From the NCBI GenBank assembly GCA_028751875.1, contig CM054141.1, positions 68,490,873 to 68,554,872 of the forward strand: a stretch of DNA of 64,000 nt, given 5' to 3'. The translations under genes were made by a program, and so were the position numbers. The notes under the pieces are model-generated. The model did no database searches, had not been told where the DNA came from, and saw only the letters and a list, made by a program, of their open reading frames with translations. Numbering within the stretch: position 1 is the stretch's first letter; each line of letters opens with the position of its first letter. This DNA is from Rapana venosa. Lineage: Eukaryota > Mollusca > Gastropoda > Neogastropoda > Muricidae. This document shows positions 1 through 11,160 of this stretch, piece after piece.

Positions 1-48
1 GATGGGGAAAGCGAGTGCTCTGACGACCGAGCTATCCCGTCTGCCCAA
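1..48 (-). mobile_element. 5S/tRNA-head SINE, 5' head fragment
   Basis: Read on the minus strand, this piece contains a tRNA D-arm-like stretch (TAGCTC...TCAGAGCACTCGC). It matches the first bases of the SINE at 57962-58256. The rest of the element, including the 5S-like part, would lie left of the window edge. Too short to classify without the other two copies. Confidence 0.6.
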
Positions 49-111
49 TATTATATTTCTTCATAAACATTTTGAGAAGTTTTGGCAAGCGGTACTTAGC
101 CATCTGAATGG

Positions 112-833
112 AAGTTGTCAATTTTTGTACTTATCCAAAAGCGAGGTAAACTTAGAACATCCAAGCTTGTCACATCTCTCATTCTTTCACGTTTAGACTA
201 CTGTAATTCTCTTTTAGTTGGCCTACCAGCATCATCTAACCACTCCCTTCAACGCATACAAAACTTTGCAGCTAGAATGGTCCTAAGAAAAAAAATCTGA
301 ACACATCACTCATCTTCTGCGATTTATTCACTGGATGCCTGTCCCACAAAGAATGAAGTATAAGATCAATACCCTCTGTTTCAAATGTCTCCACAAATCT
401 GCACATTTCGAAAACCTAAATTCAAACATACCACTGTTGGCCGTCGCTCTTTCTCTGTTTGTGGTCCATCCACCTGGAATGACCTCCCTCTTTCACTTCC
501 CCAAAAGCGTCCATTTGATACTTTCAAATCCAGCCTCAAAACGTACCTACTTCCTACCTGAGACTTTACTCTCATATCTGTCCCTACTTTTCAACAGCAT
601 CCTCCATCTCTTTCATCTCCATCTAAAATGTGTTCGCGCGCGCATGTGTGTGTGTGTGTGTGTATTTGTGTGTATGTGTGTGTGTGTGTGTGTGAGTGAG
701 TGTGTGTGTGCGCGCGTGCATAAATTTGAAATCTGTTAATTATGATATTTGAGGACAGATGCATGCGTGTAAATGATTTAAGGGCAAGCCTTCGATTGTG
801 TGATTTACAAGATTCAGCGCCATATAAATTCCA
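112..833 (+). pseudogene. L2/CR1-like LINE, 3' end of reverse-transcriptase ORF plus 3' UTR
   Basis: Broken frames encode the C-terminal end of an L2/CR1-group LINE polyprotein. The first frame has [15 protein letters not shown] followed by an [14 protein letters not shown] segment. A second frame (from 335) has the usual W-MPVPQRMKYKINTLCFKCLHK block seen after the reverse transcriptase. A later frame around 460-580 recalls the PSIWNGLP...FKSGLKTYLF end, as in the copy at 25680. At least two frameshifts separate these pieces, so it is dead. The 3' UTR holds a (TG)n array at about 640-716 and ends in a GATTCAGCGCCATATAAATT block directly before a (TTC)n array. Group assignment rests on remembered family pattern, not on a search. 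Confidence 0.75.
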
Positions 834-1052
834 TTTTTCTTCTTGCTCTTCTTGTTCTTGTTCTTCTTGTTGTTATTGTTCTTTTTCTTCTTCTTCTTGT
901 TCTTCTTGTTGTTATTGTTCTTTTTCTTCTTCTTCTTCTTCTTCTTCTTCTTCTTCTTCTTCTTCTTCTTCTTCTTCTTCTTCTTCTTCTTCTTTTCTTC
1001 TTCTTCTTGTTGTTGTTGTTGTTCTTCTTCTTCTTCTTCTTCTTCTTCTAAC
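834..1052 (+). repeat. (TTC)n with TTG variants, LINE tail array
   Basis: About 220 bp of TTC triplets interrupted by TTGTTGTTA segments. It begins exactly where the LINE 3' UTR ends, so it is probably the element's own tail, later expanded. Confidence 0.9.
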
Positions 1053-1243
1053 TGATCTAAAAACCTATGCATCTATTTCACTGACCTCCCATGTGGGAAA
1101 GTGAATGGAAGAAATACTACGAAGAATTTCATCTATTACTGTATAAAACATAATATTATCCTTCAAGTATTCCAAATATGATTCCTAGATTATAACGGAG
1201 CATCTCATTGTATTTTGTTTATATGTATGCTGTTTGTGTTTTT
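1053..1243. other. No recognisable feature
   Basis: AT-rich, non-repetitive sequence. I see no open frame or element here. Confidence 0.5.
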
Positions 1244-1245
1244 TG

Positions 1246-1312
<67 letters not shown>

Positions 1313-1382
1313 TGTGTTGTGTGTGAAAGTCAAAGTCAAAGTCAAAGTCAAAGTCAAAATCAAAGTTTTATTTTCAGATGGT
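1244..1382 (+). repeat. (TG)n followed by a GTCAAA hexamer array
   Basis: A (TG)n tract of about 75 bp is followed at 1327-1366 by seven GTCAAA-like hexamers and then TTTTATTTTCAGATGGT. The same hexamer plus TTTTATTTTCAGATGGT ending recurs at 2908-2946, so it is probably the end of a dispersed repeat rather than chance. Confidence 0.8.
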
Positions 1383-1429
1383 ATGTGTGTGGTTTTTTTA
1401 CATATTTGTATGTTTCTCTTTGTCTCTGT

Positions 1430-1618
1430 CTGTTAGTCCCCCTCTCTCTCTCTCTTTCTCTCTCTCTCTCCCTCCCTCCCTCCTTCCCTCCCTCTATACC
1501 TATCTCCTAGGCCCTCCCTCCCTCTCTATCTCTCCCATTCCCTTGTCTTTCACTCCTTCCCACCTCTTTTTCTTATTCCTCTCTGTCTCCTTTTCAATTT
1601 TTACTTCTTTCCCACCTT

Positions 1619-1715
<97 letters not shown>

Positions 1716-1745
1716 GTCCTCCCTCCCTCCCTTCCTTCCTTCCTT
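1430..1745 (+). repeat. (CT)n / CCCT-rich polypyrimidine tract
   Basis: Polypyrimidine with a pure (CT)n core at about 1624-1705, flanked by degenerate CCCT and TTCC runs. The arginine/glutamate or serine/leucine open frames here are artefacts of the repeat. Confidence 0.9.
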
Positions 1746-2108
1746 TTCCTGTCTTCCCATCTAGTTCCACTAGGTCTACGCTGGGAAAGCATCAAGCTGT
1801 TAGACACGCACGCGAGAGGAGCTGCCAGCCGCTCCCAGTGGAGGCATCACAGGCCATTAGCTTTCATAGTTCAGATCAAATGCTAATGCCTTTCGCTGCT
1901 GGAATGAGAACCCCTTCTTTCCTTTCAAAGGTAATGGTCACTTTTAAGTTTCCCCTTTCTCCACCACCACTACCAGTATCATCAGTTCCAGACTCACTGA
2001 GGTGATGAGAGACGGGTATAGTATAGTGCTTGTTGAATACTTAGAACACGTTGGTGTGTATCTTTAATATTGATTACGGTTTGAGTGTAGTAACGGATGC
2101 AAGTAGAA
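1746..2108. other. No recognisable feature
   Basis: Mixed-composition sequence with no open frame or repeat that I recognise. Confidence 0.4.
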
Positions 2109-2280
2109 GAGGATGGATGGATGGATGGATTAGTTGGTGGATGGATGGATGGATGGATGGATAGATGGATGGATGGATGGATGGATTAGTTGGTGGATGG
2201 ATGGATGAATAGATGGATGGATAGATGGATGGATGGGTGTGTGTGTGTGTGTTGTTGTGTTGTTGTTGTTGTTGTTGCTG
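2109..2280 (+). repeat. (GGAT)n array with GATTAGTTGGTG interruptions, then TG/TTG
   Basis: GGAT tetramers are interrupted twice by the same GATTAGTTGGTG string, suggesting a higher-order unit of about 60 bp. They run into a (TG)n and (TTG)n tract at 2237-2280. Confidence 0.85.
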
Positions 2281-2356
2281 TTTAATTTAAAGTTAGTCCA
2301 GAAAAAAAATTACGTGAATAGATAATAATTAAGGAAACAAGCAAACCAATCGACAA

Positions 2357-2640
2357 ACTTCTTCTTCTTCTTCTTCTTCTTCGTCGTCGTCGTCGTCGTC
2401 GTCGAACGCTCAGACAGCAACTCCTGAGGCCATGATAAATGCTGCCGTGGCTAAAAGCCCTCCAAGGGTCCGAAGAGTTTGTCCCTCATTGGCAGGTCAA
2501 TAGGCCAGATATCGGCCCTCAGGGTTTGGTGTGTTGGACAGACAGGTCTGGAGGAAGTGTTCCACTGTCATGGGAGAAGTGCTAACACAGGGACTCGCCT
2601 CAGAATCACCAATGTGGAACTTGGTAAACGAACAAAAACT
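2357..2640 (-). pseudogene. LINE 3' end: RNase H-region C terminus with trinucleotide tail
   Basis: On the minus strand the translation runs FHIGDSEASPCV...SPMTVEHFLQTC, followed by a stop and a GGLLATAAFIMASGVAV end. That is the C-terminal pattern of LINE polyproteins that finish after an RNase H domain (FKIGDSE / CPCG / MT-EHLLQ-C). The first cysteine motif is degraded. The element stops at about 2402 in GCTGTCTGAGCGTTCGAC and continues as (GAC)n then (GAA)n at 2357-2401. This 3' end is almost the same as that of SINE-C elsewhere in the window. 5'-truncated and carrying a stop, so inactive. Confidence 0.65.
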
Positions 2641-2701
2641 CTATCATGAAATATTTACAGAAGACGTAGAAATAATTCCAGCAGCATAAGTAGCTATTGA
2701 A

Positions 2702-2761
<60 letters not shown>

Positions 2762-2960
2762 GTTTCTATGTGTCTGTGTGTGTATGCATGTCTGTTAAAT
2801 CTCCATCAAGATGATTTTTAATGTGTCGAATCTTTCTATGGTTCTTACTTGATAATCTCTATTACCCAAGAGGGGTGAAAGGGTCAAACTTCTGGATTCT
2901 CTCGTGTGTGTCAAAGTCAAAGTCAAACTTTTATTTTCAGATGGTGCATTGATTAAGCAG
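2641..2960 (+). repeat. (TG)n tract and second GTCAAA-repeat end
   Basis: A pure (TG)n run occupies about 2705-2761. At 2908-2946 there are GTCAAA hexamers followed by the same TTTATTTTCAGATGGT string as at 1360-1382. The sequence between is unassigned. Confidence 0.75.
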
Positions 2961-3070
2961 TTTGTGGGTGTGTTTGCGCGTTTGTGTGTGCGTGCGTGCG
3001 TGCATGCGCATGCGCGGGTGTCTGTGTGTCTGTGCGTCTATATGTCTGTGTCTGTATCTGTATCTCTCTC
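2961..3070 (+). repeat. TG/CG alternating tract
   Basis: Degenerate (TG)n with GCGTGCATGCGC alternating purine-pyrimidine stretches. Confidence 0.7.
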
Positions 3071-3186
3071 TAAATAATGTTATGTTTGTTTACTTGGAAT
3101 CATTAGTTGTGATTGTTAAGGACAATCTCAGGGCAAGGGCCGGATAAATAAAGGAAGGATGGCAATACTTATCTGTGACCTTGGGA

Positions 3187-3640
<454 letters not shown>

Positions 3641-3660
3641 CTGTGTATCTATGTGCATCT

Positions 3661-3668
3661 CTCTCATA

Positions 3669-3747
<79 letters not shown>

Positions 3748-3802
3748 GAAACTCTCTCTCTCTCACACTCTCTCTCTCTCTCTCTCTCTCTGAAACTCTC
3801 TC

Positions 3803-3886
<84 letters not shown>

Positions 3887-3996
3887 ACTCTCTCACTCTC
3901 TCTCTCTATCTCTCTCGCTCTCCTGTCTCTGTCTCTCTTTGCTCCCATTCTTCTTCTTCTCCTCCTTCTCCTCCTCCTCCTTCGCCTCCTCCTCCT

Positions 3997-4028
<32 letters not shown>

Positions 4029-4041
4029 ACATTCAATCAAT

Positions 4042-4123
<82 letters not shown>

Positions 4124-4125
4124 CC
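3661..4125 (+). repeat. Long (CT)n array, interrupted
   Basis: About 465 bp of CT repeats with TCTGAAACTCTC interruptions, a CTCCTT/TTC block at 3945-3996 and an AATC tetramer run at 4000-4042. The non-simple part at 3907-3949 has an inverted partner at 4899-4941. Confidence 0.9.
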
Positions 4126-4140
4126 TTTTAGCTTAATTGA

Positions 4141-4285
4141 ATATTCTTTGTGCGTGCGTGCGTGCATGCGTTCGTGTGTGTGTGTGTGTGTGTGTGTGCG
4201 GACGCGTGCTGTGTATGTGTGTGCGTGTGTGTGCGGGCGCGCGCCTGTATGTGTGTGCGTGTGTGTGTGTGTGTGCAGGCGGGCG

Positions 4286-4325
<40 letters not shown>

Positions 4326-4400
4326 GGCGCGCACCTCTGTGTGTGTGTGTGTTTGTGTGCGAGGACATTCGCGTGCACGTGCATGCCAGAAAATGTGAGT
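4141..4400 (+). repeat. TG/GCGC alternating purine-pyrimidine array
   Basis: Roughly 250 bp of (TG)n with repeated GCGGGCGCGC-type interruptions about every 60-70 bp. Z-DNA-prone composition. Confidence 0.85.
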
Positions 4401-4780
4401 CAGGGGAGGAGGGGGTGGGGACGGGGGTGGGGGCGCTGTGATTAAAAATATGATTTACATTAATTCATTAATTCTAGCGCAGTAGGAAATCTAATAGCAT
4501 GGGTTATGTAAGTCCCCCCAGAGTGCATAATAAAGAGGGTGGAGGGGAGGGACGGAGGGAGGGGGATGGGGATAAACTGGGGCAGGGGTGAAGGCCGTGA
4601 CCTGACAGCAGAGGTCTGTACTTTAGGCTTCGTTGTGTTGTTGTTGTTAGTTGTCAGCATCCTATTTCTGTGTCATCCTTCTTTAAGGAAGGGAAAGCGA
4701 GGGAACCAGGCAAAATAACAAAGAAAACAGAGCCGGCCTTGATTTGTTTGTGATATAGATATAGGTGGGGAAAGGGAGGG
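4401..4780. other. G-rich unassigned sequence
   Basis: Contains G-rich strings around 4405-4435 and 4540-4585 but no element or frame that I can name. Confidence 0.4.
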
Positions 4781-5335
4781 AGAGGGAGGGAGGGAGGGAG
4801 AGAGAGAGAGAGAGAAGAAGGAGGAGGAGGAGAAGAAGAAGGAGGAGGAAGAGGAGAAGGAGGAAAAGGAGGAGAAGGAAGAGGAGGCGAAGAAGAATAA
4901 TGGGAACAAAGAGAGACAGAGACAGGAGAGCGAGAGAGATAGAGAGAGGGGGAGTGAGAGAGAGAGAGTTTCAGAGAGAGAGAGAGATAGAGAGAGATGC
5001 ATATAGACACACAGTGAGATAGACAGACAGAGAGAGCACGTTACAAAGAAAGATAAAGGTGGAGACACACGCACACAGATACCTACAGACGCGTACAGAC
5101 AATGAGACCCATACAAAGACAGACACAGAGATAGATAGATAGATAGATAGATAGATATATGAATATATAGATAACATATAGATAGATACATCATAACTAG
5201 ATAGAGGGATAGATAGATAGATAGATAGATAGATAGAGACAAAGACAGGTAGACAGAGACAGACAGACAGGCACACAGACAGACAGCCAGACATGCAGGA
5301 AGACAGGCGGACAGACAGACAGAGAAGAGAGGTTC
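4781..5335 (+). repeat. (GA)n, GAA/GGA, GATA and GACA compound array
   Basis: Purine-rich array: GGGA and GA at 4781-4815, GAA/GGA mixtures to 4895, GA with imperfections to 5000, then GATA (5130-5240) and GACA (5245-5325). Confidence 0.9.
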
Positions 5336-5987
5336 GTGCCGGAAAGGATAAGAGGAAGATGTCGTGCTGCGTATTACTTGGCCTTTGTAAGCAGGCAAAA
5401 AACACAACAGCCTTTGAAGGCCACTGAGCCAGTCAGTGATGACACACACAACACAGACAAACCAGGATTACGTGGCCACCAAACACTCCAAGCAGCTTGA
5501 ACCTGCCCTGGTGACAGCACTGTTGAGAAACAGCATAAGATATTAATTTTAGGCAAATTCAATGTCGAGCATTTGACTATCCAGAAACTGTATTTTCATA
5601 AATGGAGAAAAAAAGCATAAAGATACAGATAAATGAACGAACACGCCTAAAAAGATAAATAAACAAGCGTAAATAAAATAACATAAAATAACCCCCTTTA
5701 TGCGTGTGATGCAGCACGTATTCGAATAGTTCCCTTTCTAAAACTGTGTTCTTTTAAACAATAGGGACAACAGTGGCGGCGGCAACAGCAGCAGTAACAA
5801 CAAGGGAAAACGTTGCATGGGTATAGTACAATAATATCTCAGAAGACTCGGTAGTGTCTTTCATTAAAAATAAAATTAACAGAGTTATGAATATTGCACT
5901 TTATCATGTATTCAGTAAATAAGGAGAAAATAGTTATCATGATCGTTCAAAGTTTATTTGTAGAAATTGTTGCCACTGTTTATACAC

Positions 5988-5990
<3 letters not shown>
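5336..5990. other. No recognisable feature
   Basis: AT-rich non-repetitive sequence with a small CAG/CAA patch near 5770-5805. No supportable gene. Confidence 0.4.
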
Positions 5991-6062
<72 letters not shown>

Positions 6063-6116
6063 GAGAGACTTATATAGATAGAGAGAGAGAAAGAGAGAGA
6101 GAGCGTGAGAGAGTTA
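5991..6116 (+). repeat. (TA)n then (GA)n
   Basis: About 60 bp of pure TA, then GATA/GA repeats to 6113. Just downstream, 6137-6163 (CCTTCAATCTCGGAAGGCTA) resembles the end of the zinc-finger LINE at 46148 and may be a tiny 3' scrap of it. Confidence 0.85.
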
Positions 6117-6308
6117 GTTAGGTAGTTAGTTTGGCAGCCTTCAATCTCGGAAGGCTATTGAGTTTTGTGTGTCTGTGTGTGCTGCCATGTTTATGTCTAC
6201 ATTTATAGCTTGGGTGTGTGTGTGTGTGTCTCAATCCGTATGTCAGTGTGTGTGTGTGTGTGTGAACACGAGGACGAGTGCGCAGCACATTTACAGTGGG
6301 GTTTTTTT

Positions 6309-6514
6309 TTAACCCATATTTACCCACGTCCCAATTTTGGGACGCCATGTATTTTTCATCATGTTCATTTTGAGGTAAGTTCCCTGATTTATTTGAAGCA
6401 GTCAAGTGGGGGCGGCTATGAGTGTCTAGCTTTTGTGTTCTTGGTCATTGACCTCCTTTGAATGTTCAAGATAAGCCGCCATTGACATGTTTTTCACCCG
6501 AGTATTGAGCAGCA
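6309..6514 (+). mobile_element. piggyBac-like transposon, 5' terminal region
   Basis: TTAA at 6309-6312 is followed by CCC, as at piggyBac termini (TTAA target, CCC start). A palindrome GTCCCAATTTTGGGAC lies about 20 bp inside. The relic transposase ATG is at 6515. A matching inverted 3' end with TTAA was not found before the (GA)n array at 8250, so the right terminus is lost or too diverged. Confidence 0.45.
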
Positions 6515-7900
6515 ATGGCAAGCAGTAAAAGGTAAGTCTGTATCTTTTACATAAAACACATTTTTGTAGTAGACCAAGAACAAATAATGGTGATTGGGGT
6601 ATTATCTTAAATATGGTTTCCTCAGATTTAACAGAAAACTGTTTTACTGGTATCTGTGGGTGTGTGAATTACTTTCCCAAAATAGCACAGTGGGCACAAG
6701 AGGGGTGGGTTTTTATTTTTAGTCATTCAAATAAGAAATGTGTGTCTCTTGTGTTACAGACTGTACAATGCACTTGCTGTTCTAGCAGTGCTGGAAGATT
6801 ACAGAAGTATCCAAGAAGCCACAGTCTGTACTTAGCCACCTTCAGTGAATGAGGACATGGATGAAGACAGCAGACAAGAGGATGGGGCAGGAACAGTGTC
6901 CAGCATCAATCGCCATCAGTTATAAGTGCATATTACCACCACAGTATTCAACAATGGTGAACATCAGCCACTTTATGGTGTAGAAAGTTACAAGTCTTCA
7001 GCTGATGTAGTAAACATGACTGGATATTTCATTCCCTTTCAGCTCTGTCAATGTGCCAGAGGACGTGACAGAGTACCCGTGTGTTGGCATTGGAGCTCTA
7101 GGAGGAAGGAGGGTGTTGCTATTCCTTCCTTTTGACAATCCTGTCCAAGCCTGCCCCTCACTGAGCCTTTGTCAGAAAAGAACATCATTATACAGCACTA
7201 TCTGAAGAATCATCCGCAGGACTGTCCTGTGAATGATGTTAAGGAGATGTGGAAGCCATCAAGAGGCTAGGCTCCTTTGACTAAGTCGTACCACAAATCA
7301 GGGACCTTTGCCATTTGGTGGAATAACAATAATGCTGTTTCCAACAAGGCTGGTCTAATCTAGTTCAGGTACCACAGAGGTCGTCTTGACCCGAGTCACA
7401 GAAGGTGTGGTGGATCACACTCCTGTCTCTATCAAAGACTACGATCAAACGGTGGATAGTGAGGATTGCACTGACCAGAATATTGTTAAGTATCAGGATG
7501 CCACACATTCAAAAAGTGGCGTTGGGTACTATATTCCTCCTGTATTGATGTCTGCATCTGCACAGAGCTGTGGAGGCAGCACATAATGACCCAATCAATC
7601 TTCTTGCCATCCACAGGCGCATTGCCAGCGTCTACTCTGTTCGCCCTGGAGGCTCTCTTACAGGATCTGGCTGTGATCCAGTGGGTTTCACTCTCTCTAG
7701 ACTACAGTGTCCCAGATGAGGCCAGGTCTGACCAGGTGGATTGTGTGGGAGAAGCCTGGCCTACACACTCGAGGTGCGCTGCATGTGGCTAAAGGCCGTG
7801 TGTCGTTCCAGATGCAAGTTTGGAGTATATGACTGATGCTTTCAACTGCATCAAAGTAAATGACATTCCATTGGTAGGAACTAGATGTCTATCCTGCAGT
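6515..7900 (+). pseudogene. piggyBac (PGBD3-like) transposase relic
   Basis: A cut-and-paste DNA transposase of the piggyBac superfamily, broken by stops, frameshifts and a large internal deletion. In order: a short first exon (MASSKR) with ATG at 6515; a 228-bp intron-like gap 6532-6759 with GTAAGT donor and TTACAG acceptor; an EALALLED-like helix (LYNALAVLAVLEDY); after a stop, an acidic stretch PPSVNEDMDEDSRQEDGAGT near 6838-6897, typical of PGBD3-type N termini; a DCPVNDVKEMWKPSRG block near 7215; GTFAIWWNNN near 7308; IKDYDQTVDSEDCTDQ near 7430, corresponding to the family's YN-x-MGGVDRADQ signature with the GGV mutated; and a C-terminal cysteine-rich zone (RCAACG and following) near 7770-7850. 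The catalytic DDD core between the acidic region and 7140 is mostly missing: about 1.15 kb of coding sequence against roughly 1.8 kb in the family. Assignment rests on motif order, not on a search. Confidence 0.65.
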
Positions 7901-8249
7901 TCATTTGAAGCCAAAATGACCACAAAAATAAAGAAAAACAGTGAAACCATCATTGAAAGTTACTCCCCAGAATGCTGTAGAATAATTATATGAAAAAAGC
8001 ATAAATTTTCCTTTATCGAAACACAATTTACCTGAAATACAGCTTTGTGACAGTTGCTCGTTGTTTTGGATGATTTCAGTTCTATTAAAGTCAAAACAAC
8101 CCGAATATTTTGATTTTTGTGTGTTATATGGACAAGTAAGAAAACTACTACCCTCTCATGCCCACTGTCCCCAACATGGGAAAGGCATATTTTATCCTCT
8201 AAATCACTCAAATCAGTTTCTCTGAAAATGAGTGTCAAATACATTCATA
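7901..8249. other. AT-rich sequence, possible 3' part of the transposon
   Basis: No frame of its own. GTCCCCAACATGGG at 8168-8181 loosely recalls the palindrome near the 5' terminus (6331-6346). Without a TTAA boundary I leave it unassigned. Confidence 0.3.
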
Positions 8250-8329
<80 letters not shown>

Positions 8330-8424
8330 CAAGAGAGAGAGCAAGAGAGAGAGCAAGAGAGAGAGAGAGAGAGAGATAGAGAGCGAGAGAGAGAGAAGAG
8401 AGAGATAGAGAGAGAGAGAGAGAT
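8250..8424 (+). repeat. (GA)n array
   Basis: About 175 bp of GA repeats with periodic AGAGCAAGAG interruptions. Confidence 0.95.
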
Positions 8425-8530
8425 TCAGACCCAATACCTTTTGTATGTCATGGAAATAGGCACGACAGTCTACATAGAGCTGTAATGGAGCGACAGGAAG
8501 GCCGCGGAAGTGCACTAGCAAATCACGTTT
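8425..8530 (+). repeat. Dispersed repeat R3, copy 1
   Basis: Contains CTGTAATGGAGCGACAGGAA and GCGGAAGTGCACTAG, which line up with 10780-10910 and 11815-11945. All three copies sit directly after a purine-rich microsatellite and in the same orientation. Confidence 0.5.
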
Positions 8531-8833
8531 AGGTAATGTAATGCAATATGCATGCTCTAGTTGTGTGTGTTGTGTGTGTGTGTGTCTTTACTTGTAAGTG
8601 TGTCTGTGTGTGCGTAGAGGGAGGGGAGATTGCTGGCATGCTAAGATTTCTTTATGCTGATAATTGCTGAATAAATACCGCAGGTGCGCGTACTATCAAA
8701 CCACGAGATCATCCCAGATTCTGATTTCTATATGAATGCAGGCATGTTTTTTTTCGTATCCAGACGAACGGAGCCAACTGGTGCAACGTTTGTCCCTGCA
8801 GTGTTCTTACCACCCTGAAGGAGATTACGTGTG

Positions 8834-8834
<1 letters not shown>
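8531..8834. other. Short TG tract and unassigned sequence
   Basis: A degenerate TG tract at 8563-8616 and unique sequence. No gene seen. Confidence 0.4.

Positions 8835-8914
<80 letters not shown>
8835..8914 (+). repeat. (GA)n array
   Basis: About 78 bp of pure GA, ending directly at the 3' terminus of a minus-strand SINE-A. Confidence 0.95.
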
Positions 8915-8917
<3 letters not shown>

Positions 8918-9092
8918 ATTCTTTTATTTCGTGGATAATGCAATAAGCATTTATGTGCTTATTTTCATCCAGTCCCCGTGTGTATGCAGTTTTGTAAATA
9001 TTGTCATACGTTCCCACCGGCACACAATGGCCTGTTAACTCCAGAGGAAAAATCCTCTTGAACAAGATTCAAACCCGGTTAGCAGATCAGGA
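8915..9092 (-). mobile_element. SINE-A, internally deleted copy
   Basis: Read on the minus strand it has the SINE-A 3' end (TGCATTATCCACGAAATAAAAG form) and the GGGGACTGGATG block. It then jumps from the CACACAATGG segment straight to the head-proximal GTTAACTCC segment. The central core with the GGATGAGAC motif is missing, so about 110 bp were lost. The B-box-like region near 9075 is degraded and runs into (GA)n. Confidence 0.75.
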
Positions 9093-9220
9093 GAGAGAGA
9101 GAGAGAGAGAGACAGAGAGAGAGACAGAGACAGACAGACAGACAGACAGACAGAGACAGAGAGAGAGACAGAGAGAGACAGAGAGAGAGACAGAGAGAGA
9201 GACAGAGAGAGACAGAGATC
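9093..9220 (+). repeat. (GA)n / (GACA)n
   Basis: GA repeats with a GACA core at about 9130-9155. Confidence 0.95.
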
Positions 9221-9312
9221 CAGACGAAAGCAGTGGGGCGATTTCTTTAAACATTCAAGTTAATTCAGGGTAGTAGAAAATCGAAGGGACTGGAGAGAAT
9301 GACAAGGAGTGC

Positions 9313-9531
9313 GACAATGGTTACAGAGGACACCAGTGGAGTGTAACAAAGCCAGCAATCTGGTTCATGTAATTTTGTATGTGCTGACAATGGTTACAGA
9401 AGACACCAATGGTGTGTAAAAAGCCAGCAATCTGGTTCAGGTTGTTTTGCATGTGCTGACAATGGTTACAGAGGATGCCAACGATGTGTAACGAAGCCAG
9501 CAATCTGATTCGGGCTGTTTTGTACGTGCGT
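9313..9531 (+). repeat. Three-copy 72-73-bp tandem repeat (part of R2)
   Basis: Units start at about 9313, 9386 and 9458, each with GACAATGGTTACAGA...GCCAGCAATCTG...TGCT. Because 72 is a multiple of three, the minus strand shows an open frame with 24-residue repeats; nothing else suggests that it is translated. The third unit continues into sequence shared with 12690-12785. Confidence 0.85.
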
Positions 9532-9587
9532 AACAGGATTTGTTGCCTTTATTATGGAGTGTAAATGAGCAGGGGAGTGTGGGAGAG

Positions 9588-9589
<2 letters not shown>

Positions 9590-9638
<49 letters not shown>

Positions 9639-9640
9639 AA
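9590..9640 (+). repeat. (GA)n array
   Basis: About 45 bp of GA. Confidence 0.9.
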
Positions 9641-9707
9641 CAAGAAACGGAGATGGTGACAGAGATAGCCAGAAAAAAGACAGGCTGAGAGACAGAGAGT
9701 CGGCCGG

Positions 9708-9838
9708 AGACACCACGCTGAAGTCGGATGTGCTGGGCCTGATTTGTCAGGTGCTTAACGGCAACATAACGCATTTTCGCTCATAGGACAGACAATGATA
9801 ATTGCTGCAGAGAGTTTGAGGAAGAAGAAGAGGAAGAC
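9708..9838 (+). mobile_element. SINE-C copy
   Basis: Contains GCTGGGCCTGATTTGTCAGG, then GCTTAACGGCAACATAACGC and TTTTCGCTCAT, ending near 9813 in AATTGCTGC...TTGAGGAAGAAGAAG. The order matches the copies at 36030, 44800, 48410 and 54470. It ends in the GAA-type triplet tail typical of the family. Confidence 0.75.
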
Positions 9839-10768
<930 letters not shown>

Positions 10769-10779
10769 AGGGATAGATG

Positions 10780-10912
10780 AATTCAGTGCCTTTTCCAGCG
10801 ATGCCAATGACCAGGGGAGAATGAACAGTGCTGTAACGGGTAACGAGAATGCTACGGAAGTGCGACTAGAATGACTGCCGTAATCTTGTCAGCCACAAAT
10901 ATATAACGTGTG
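10780..10912 (+). repeat. Dispersed repeat R3, copy 2
   Basis: AGTGCCTTTTCCAGCGATGC and GCTGTAACGGGTAACGAGAA align with 11815-11900, and GCCACAAATATATAAC with GCGACAAATGCTTTAC of that copy. Confidence 0.5.
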
Positions 10913-11074
10913 CATGCGCGCGCGCGCGCGTGTGTGTGTTTGAGTGTGTGCGCGTGTATGCATGTGTGCGTGTGTGTGCATGTGTGTGTGTTTGAGTGTG
11001 TGCGTGTGTGTATGTGTGTGTCAGTGTGTGTCTGTGTCTGTGTGTGTCCGTGTGTGTGTGTGTGTGTGTGTGTG

Positions 11075-11112
<38 letters not shown>

Positions 11113-11160
11113 CTGCGTGCGTGCATCCGTGCGTGTGTGTGCGTATGTGTGTGTGTGTGC
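10913..11160 (+). repeat. TG/CG array inside the LINE 3' UTR
   Basis: About 250 bp of (TG)n with CG, GCATG and GTGCG interruptions. It ends 110 bp before the trinucleotide tail of the adjacent LINE end. Confidence 0.9.

Noticed and set aside
840..1072. Poly-lysine/glutamate and poly-serine frames
   Set aside because: Translation of the (TTC)n LINE tail.
9321..9503. Protein with 24-residue repeats on the minus strand
   Set aside because: Arises because the 72-bp tandem unit is divisible by three; the related sequence at 12626 keeps no frame.
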